A stretch of DNA of 64,000 nt from NCBI RefSeq assembly GCF_965223285.1, contig NZ_OZ244997.1, forward strand, positions 1,116,001-1,180,000. Reading direction: 5' to 3'. The stretch is from Leptofilum sp965223285 (GTDB lineage Bacteria > Chloroflexota > Anaerolineae > Promineifilales > Promineifilaceae). Below are positions 60,635 to 64,000 of this stretch, one piece after another. Numbering within the stretch: position 1 is the stretch's first letter; every line of letters starts with the position of its first letter. Position numbers and translations under genes: made by a program. Under the pieces are notes generated by a model, which was not told the DNA's origin, made no database searches, and worked only from the letters and a program-made list of their open reading frames with translations.

Positions 60635-61189
60635 CTACGTCGTGCGACGTTTCCATTCCAGGAAGATACCCATGCCGACGAGAGCAAGCCCGAAAACGGC
60701 CGTTACCCAAACAATCCAACTGCCACCCGATGTGCTGGCCGCAGCACCAGATTCTGGCAGAATGATAACCGCGTTGGTACCTTCACTTACACAGAAATCA
60801 TACCCAGTTTGTACCAAGCCATCGTTTGGGAAAACAGGCGCATAGCGTGGGTTTTCTGACGTGACTACATATTTTGCGGTGTCCGGTTTGGCCGTGACGC
60901 GCCAGTAGCTTTGCCCAGCCGCTGCCAAGCCGTAGGTGCCATTGTCAGCCGTAGTTAAAGTTACAACTGTCGCCTCATCGCTGCTGACAAATTCAATTGT
61001 GACGCCTTCAACCGGCTCTTCACCTGCAACGCCAGTATTCACACATACGCCATCCCCATTCACGTCTTTGTAAACGGCGCCACTAATCGAGCCTCGTTCA
61101 TCCGATTGTGCCTGAGCGGTGCCGGCCAGGAGAAGCAGGAAAGCAGTCAGCAGAAGAATTACCAACCCAGTACGTCTATTTTGTTTCAT
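60635..61189 (-). CDS. Sortase-anchored surface protein (LPESG tail)
   Basis: The 184-residue protein has a signal peptide (to about 27, AQAQ) and a SdrD B-like/prealbumin-type beta domain (about 33-110; ISGAVYKDVNGDG). The tail is a cell-wall sorting-type signal: LPESG (144-148), a membrane segment (about 157-177) and KRR (180-182). The next gene upstream on the same strand encodes a sortase, so this protein is its likely substrate and would be attached to the surface. Four cysteines could form extracellular disulfides or thioester-like links; this was not resolved. Confidence 0.82.
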   Translation of the reverse strand: MKQNRRTGLVILLLTAFLLLLAGTAQAQSDERGSISGAVYKDVNGDGVCVNTGVAGEEPVEGVTIEFVSSDEATVVTLTTADNGTYGLAAAGQSYWRVTAKPDTAKYVVTSENPRYAPVFPNDGLVQTGYDFCVSEGTNAVIILPESGAAASTSGGSWIVWVTAVFGLALVGMGIFLEWKRRTT

Positions 61190-61232
61190 TACAAACCTCC
61201 TAAAAAGTTAGTCAACAAACAATTAATATCGG

Positions 61233-61973
61233 TCAATTTGATCCGGAATCGGTTGGATGTGCAACCACAATGAGCCTGTGAGAATTATCCGTTTGTGGCC
61301 AGCAAGTTACCAACGTCAGCCGTTCGTCCGCAGTTGCTTGAATCCATTGAGCATTTTCCAATCGGGCAGCCAAAGGCTGGTCTCGTTCTGGCAAGATTTG
61401 CACATCGGTTACGGTGTAATTATGGGGGAGTTCTTCATCGTAGACCACAATTTCGGCACCAACTTCCAGATCAACCAGCTTGCCAAAAATCTCGCCAAAG
61501 ATGTTGTGGTGGCCATTGAGCACTGTGTTGCCTGCCTGCCCCAGAGGCGCACTACTGTTGTGCCAGCCAGCCTCGTAAGCTTCTGGAACCTGCCATTGGT
61601 ACACAGTTTGTTCACCACTCTGAATAGCGGTTAAGCCAACATTTACTACAGGGGCATCCACCGCAAGGCTGGGAATCACGATGCGTTGTGGCTGATTGGC
61701 TAAGCTGCCAATTTGGGCATCTTCCAAGCTAACAAACCCTTCTGGTAAGGTGATTTCGGTGCTGGCTACCGCTTCTTCTGTTATGGCAGTGGCATTGGGA
61801 ATGGGCGTAACAACGACGGTAATGACGGGCAGGGGGGTGTTGGCAACGGCCGTTTGCCCGTCAGGTGGCCTAAAAAGCAATATCGAAGCAGCGGTTAAAA
61901 CCACAATGAGCCCAACTGTGATAAAGACGATCCCCAGAGGGACTACTTTTTCGTCAGAATTTTGCGCTGTCAT
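61233..61973 (-). CDS. Sortase (class D/E-like)
   Basis: The 246-residue protein has one N-terminal membrane anchor (about 12-34), a linker, and the sortase beta-barrel with all catalytic residues: the histidine in VLNGHHNIFG (H155 or H156), cysteine in LVTCWP (C224) and arginine in SHRLIVV (R233). It cleaves a sorting motif and joins the protein to the envelope. The substrate gene follows 43 bases downstream. The order sortase then single substrate suggests a dedicated pair, resembling class D or E systems. Confidence 0.9.
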   Translation of the reverse strand: MTAQNSDEKVVPLGIVFITVGLIVVLTAASILLFRPPDGQTAVANTPLPVITVVVTPIPNATAITEEAVASTEITLPEGFVSLEDAQIGSLANQPQRIVIPSLAVDAPVVNVGLTAIQSGEQTVYQWQVPEAYEAGWHNSSAPLGQAGNTVLNGHHNIFGEIFGKLVDLEVGAEIVVYDEELPHNYTVTDVQILPERDQPLAARLENAQWIQATADERLTLVTCWPQTDNSHRLIVVAHPTDSGSN

Positions 61974-62019
61974 ACCGCATCAGTATAAACGACAAGATGA
62001 TTTATGTAAAGCAATGAGA

Positions 62020-62769
62020 TTAGGCAGCCTGAATTGCCTGGATCAAAGCAGGCAGAATTTCACCAGATGGCCCAGAAAGCACCTCATCGGCCCAGCGGGT
62101 TAGCGGGGTAGGCTGGGGATTGATTTCCACGAGCAGAGCCTTGTTTTCCAGAGCGTACATGGGCAGCGTGGCCGCTGGGTGTACCAGGGCAGAAGTGCCA
62201 ACAGAAAAGAAGATGTCGCAGGATTGGGCGGCGTGAACGGCCGTTGTCAACACATCTCCGGGTAGATTTTCGCCAAACCACACCACATTCGGCCGTAGCA
62301 AGCTGCCGCAGGTTGGGCATTTTGGTGGCACCTCATCACCTGCTGGCAATTGCGCCACAAAATGGCCATGCGTAAAGCACTTTGTTTCCATGATGTTACC
62401 ATGCAGCGAGAGTACGTTGGTGCTGCCTGCCTCCTGGTGCAGCCCATCGACATTTTGGGTAATGACTGTGAGTTGTGGCACCAGGTTGGCCAATTCGACC
62501 AACGCCACATGACCCGGATTTGGGGCTGCCCGATTCACCAGCTCCCGTCGCCAGGTATACCACTCCCACACCAGCTTGGGATTGCGCTGAAATGCTTGTG
62601 GTGTAGCCAACTCTTGCGGATCATATTTGGCCCAGAGGCCCGTTTGTGCTTCACGGAAGGTCGGTACGCCACTCTCTGCCGAAATGCCCGCCCCGGTAAG
62701 TACCGCAACAGATTGGGCGGTTTTCAATTTTTGGATGAGAGTGTCTGGAAAATGAAAATTGTCTGACAT
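62020..62769 (-). CDS. cobB: Sir2-family NAD-dependent deacylase
   Basis: From ATG 62769 the protein has 249 residues. The sirtuin motifs are complete: VLTGAGISAESGVPTFR, TQNVDGLHQEAGS, the catalytic histidine in LHGNIMETKC, RPNVVWFGENLP and FFSVGTSALVHPA. It removes acyl groups from lysines using NAD+. The zinc module has the second pair CPTC, but the first pair appears as CFTHGH, so one ligand may be histidine. The acetyl-CoA synthetase with a GNAT domain at 12.6 kb would be a natural substrate, although no direct link is visible. The upstream 93 codons of open frame are not used. Confidence 0.9.
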   Translation of the reverse strand: MSDNFHFPDTLIQKLKTAQSVAVLTGAGISAESGVPTFREAQTGLWAKYDPQELATPQAFQRNPKLVWEWYTWRRELVNRAAPNPGHVALVELANLVPQLTVITQNVDGLHQEAGSTNVLSLHGNIMETKCFTHGHFVAQLPAGDEVPPKCPTCGSLLRPNVVWFGENLPGDVLTTAVHAAQSCDIFFSVGTSALVHPAATLPMYALENKALLVEINPQPTPLTRWADEVLSGPSGEILPALIQAIQAA

Positions 62770-62780
62770 ATCTTTTTCTC

Positions 62781-62786
62781 TATAAT
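62781..62786 (+). promoter_or_regulatory. -10 element for the nuclease-like/hpt operon
   Basis: TATAAT at 62781-62786 lies 35 bases before the TTG start at 62821, with GGAG close to that start. A -35 box is not evident. The sequence also separates this operon from the divergent sirtuin gene, only 51 bases away. Confidence 0.45.
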
Positions 62787-62820
62787 GAGGGCAAATAAGT
62801 AAACCACATGGAGCACTAAT

Positions 62821-63204
62821 TTGAGTCAAGAAACGCCTCAGCAGCCACAATTTGCCCACAAAATTGAAGAGGAATTTGCCCGCATTCTTGATTACTATGG
62901 GATTGAATGGGAATATGAACCACGTACGTTTCCTCTGGTTTGGGACGATGATGGGAGCGTCACCACTGCATTTTCGCCTGATTTTTATTTGCCGGGTCAG
63001 GATTTGTATGTTGAGTTGACGACGTTGCGGCCCAAGCTTATTCGGCATAAAAACCGTAAAATTCGCCAGATGGCTGAATTATACCCCGATATCAACGTGA
63101 AGTTGTTTAAGCGAGATGATTTACGCAATCTAATGATCAAGTTTGGGTTAGATGGCGAGGCTGCGCCCATTGTTGGCACAGACGCACAGGACAATGACCA
63201 ATGA
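62821..63204 (+). CDS. Small PD-(D/E)XK-like protein
   Basis: The 127-residue protein begins with TTG preceded by GGAG. The pattern EFARILDYYGIEWEYEPRTF, then FSPDFYLPGQDLYVELTT (an acidic residue in FSPDFYL and a glutamate in VELT) and a charged helix HKNRKIRQMAELYP, is typical of PD-(D/E)XK nuclease folds such as small resolvase or restriction-like proteins. The usual lysine after the glutamate is threonine, so catalysis is uncertain. Its stop overlaps the ATG of hpt (ATGA), so the two are translationally coupled, which may indicate a link to nucleotide metabolism or repair. Confidence 0.7.
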   Translation: MSQETPQQPQFAHKIEEEFARILDYYGIEWEYEPRTFPLVWDDDGSVTTAFSPDFYLPGQDLYVELTTLRPKLIRHKNRKIRQMAELYPDINVKLFKRDDLRNLMIKFGLDGEAAPIVGTDAQDNDQ

Positions 63205-63785
63205 AGGCTACATTGCCACCAGAAGCCTATGGCGAATTATATGATGGTATTTCCAAAGTGCTTTTTTCTGCTGAAGCAATAGCAACCAGGGTAACTGAGT
63301 TGGGGGAGCAGGTGTCGGCAGATTATAACGGCCGTTACCCTCTCCTCGTTGGTGTGCTGAATGGCGTTGTCCCCTTCATGGCCGATTTACTAAGGACAAT
63401 TACCATCCCGGTGGAAGTAGATTACCTGGCTATTGCCAGTTATTCAGCCGAAACGCGCGAGCGCGGTCTGGTGCGTCTGGAAAAAGATTTAGATGAGACT
63501 ATCAAAGACAGGCATTTGCTTTTTGTTGAGGACATGATCGACACCGGCCTCACGCTCAATTACTTGCTGCAAAATTTACGGGCCCGCGAACCAGCCAGCA
63601 TCGAGGTATGCACCTTGTTCGATAAATCCCGCCGCCGCCTTATCAATTTACCCATCAAATACAAAGGGTTCGACCTCCCGGACCGCTTTGTAGTTGGGTA
63701 TGGCTTGGATTATCGCGGCAAATACCGCAACCTGCCTTTTGTCGGCCTCCTGAAGCCAGAAATATTTCAACCCAATAACAGATAA
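63201..63785 (+). CDS. hpt: Hypoxanthine phosphoribosyltransferase
   Basis: The 194-residue protein has the family features: YPLLVGVLNGVVPFMADLLR, VDYLAIASYS and the PRPP signature LFVEDMIDTGLTL (near 110), followed by the purine-binding FDKSRRR and DRFVVGYGLDYRGKYRNLPF. It converts hypoxanthine or guanine to the nucleotide with PRPP. The ATG overlaps the stop of the nuclease-like gene by four bases. Purine nucleoside phosphorylase, encoded at 25.5 kb, would supply its substrate. Confidence 0.93.
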   Translation: MKATLPPEAYGELYDGISKVLFSAEAIATRVTELGEQVSADYNGRYPLLVGVLNGVVPFMADLLRTITIPVEVDYLAIASYSAETRERGLVRLEKDLDETIKDRHLLFVEDMIDTGLTLNYLLQNLRAREPASIEVCTLFDKSRRRLINLPIKYKGFDLPDRFVVGYGLDYRGKYRNLPFVGLLKPEIFQPNNR

Positions 63786-63788
63786 AAA

Positions 63789-63882
63789 AAGCACACCCTG
63801 CCAAGAGTGTGCTTAAAAAGCGAGGAGCCCCAAGTAACCATCTGGTACTTTACCGCTTCCATTGATTCGAGTGACATTTGTC
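63789..63882 (-). ncRNA. Candidate structured RNA, copy B, with intrinsic terminator
   Basis: On the minus strand it begins GACAAATGTCA (plus 63872-63882), then GAATCAA and GCGG. A short hairpin follows (GGTA-loop-TACC at 63844-63854), then GTTACTTGGGGCTCCTC (63822-63838) and a terminator: stem AAGCACAC/GTGTGCTT (63789-63796 with 63807-63814) followed by seven U on the minus strand. The order and spacing of blocks match copy A at 46803-46928. No gene lies downstream on this strand before hpt, which is convergent, so this copy looks like a free-standing RNA or the 3' end of a transcript starting outside the window. The remaining bases to 64000 hold a hairpin (63961-63990) and nothing else. Confidence 0.5.
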
Positions 63883-64000
63883 TCCCGTTCTCTCTGAAAC
63901 TTGCTTACTAACTCATGTGCAATTACCAATCATATATGAATACGGTATATTACACATCTTGTTAGAAAGTCTTGCTTTGGCTTTCTAAACTTCTATTCTC

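Larger units (their letters stand above)
24..63335. repeat. Dispersed highly iterated palindrome ACGGCCGT (about 95 copies)
   Basis: The 8-bp palindrome ACGGCCGT, often extended to AACGGCCGTT, occurs about 95 times by visual count across the window; about one copy is expected by chance. Examples start at 24, 112, 177, 1497, 2321, 7333, 11461, 19054, 19079, 21148, 37769, 41033 and 63328. Most copies lie inside genes of either strand, in different reading frames, where they encode TAV, NGR or RP. Long gaps without it coincide with the two insertion sequences, the AT-rich island at 7.34-11.46 kb, the SGNH-hydrolase gene and the cadherin-repeat gene. The distribution resembles HIP1 of cyanobacteria, although the sequence differs. 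Confidence 0.93.

Noticed and set aside
15..63340. ACGGCCGT copies as operators or transcription-factor sites
   Set aside because: They are spread through coding sequence at high density in all functional classes, which does not fit a regulator's binding sites.
63789..63882. Known riboswitch (c-di-GMP, SAM, fluoride, TPP, FMN or cobalamin) at either RNA candidate
   Set aside because: The conserved cores of those classes were compared from memory and none fits.
1..64000. CRISPR arrays, tRNA and rRNA genes
   Set aside because: No regularly spaced direct repeats, no T-loop/acceptor combinations and no rRNA-like stretches were found on reading both strands.

Overview
The window looks like a piece of a Chloroflexota chromosome, probably Anaerolineae or a related class. 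The grounds are circumstantial: many membrane-tethered proteins with Thr/Pro linkers, secreted proteins carrying a 'IYLPxxLNNY' segment before a C-terminal PPC-like domain, a sortase without an outer-membrane apparatus, and ordinary bacterial housekeeping genes. No rRNA or tRNA gene was seen, so the placement rests on protein character only. The most striking base-level property is the 8-mer palindrome ACGGCCGT, found about 95 times by eye (about one is expected by chance). It lies in genes of both orientations and is missing from the mobile or AT-rich segments.

Layout. 0-7.2 kb: a minus-strand MoxR / DUF4129 / small membrane protein / DUF58 operon, then an IS1595-family element with a perfect 8-bp target duplication, and the start of another membrane protein cut by the window edge. 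Upstream lie a DUF6512-like membrane protein, a HupE/UreJ-type metal permease and a small membrane protein. 7.2-10.4 kb: an AT-rich accessory island with a small multi-pass membrane protein, two decayed copies of a short sequence, and a 277-codon gene split exactly by an IS630-family element. 10.5-38.1 kb: mostly core metabolism and information processing. This covers a Cys/Met PLP enzyme, pyrE, an ADP-forming acyl-CoA synthetase fused to a GNAT domain, inositol monophosphatase, rpsF-ssb-rpsR with a membrane PPIase, a TrmH-type methyltransferase, sucCD, rsmD, purine nucleoside phosphorylase, a Xer recombinase, UTP-sugar uridylyltransferase, trmFO with a soluble histidine kinase, a MuiA-like protein, hflX, an M20 peptidase and an acyl-CoA dehydrogenase.

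38.3-59.4 kb is a long minus-strand run devoted to the cell surface and signalling. It contains a cadherin-repeat secreted protein, two transmembrane pseudokinases (one with extracellular SH3b, one with LysM), a secreted DUF11/CARDB-type protein, a tethered Ig-like protein and a membrane M23 (LytM) peptidase. After some metabolic genes come a stand-alone receiver, a Trm112-like protein, an ATPase-TM-SUMF1 fusion, two large hybrid histidine kinases and a free Hpt protein. I infer an envelope-sensing module: inactive kinase folds or an ATPase inside, and wall- or ligand-binding domains outside. This is the best candidate for an undescribed system here.

59.6-64 kb: a quinone-oxidoreductase-type MDR, a sortase with its LPESG-tailed substrate, a sirtuin, and a small nuclease-like protein translationally coupled to hypoxanthine phosphoribosyltransferase. 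Two intergenic stretches (46.80-46.93 kb and 63.79-63.88 kb) share a conserved block pattern, a hairpin at matching position and a downstream stem-loop on the minus strand. They look like two copies of a structured RNA that I cannot assign to a known class.
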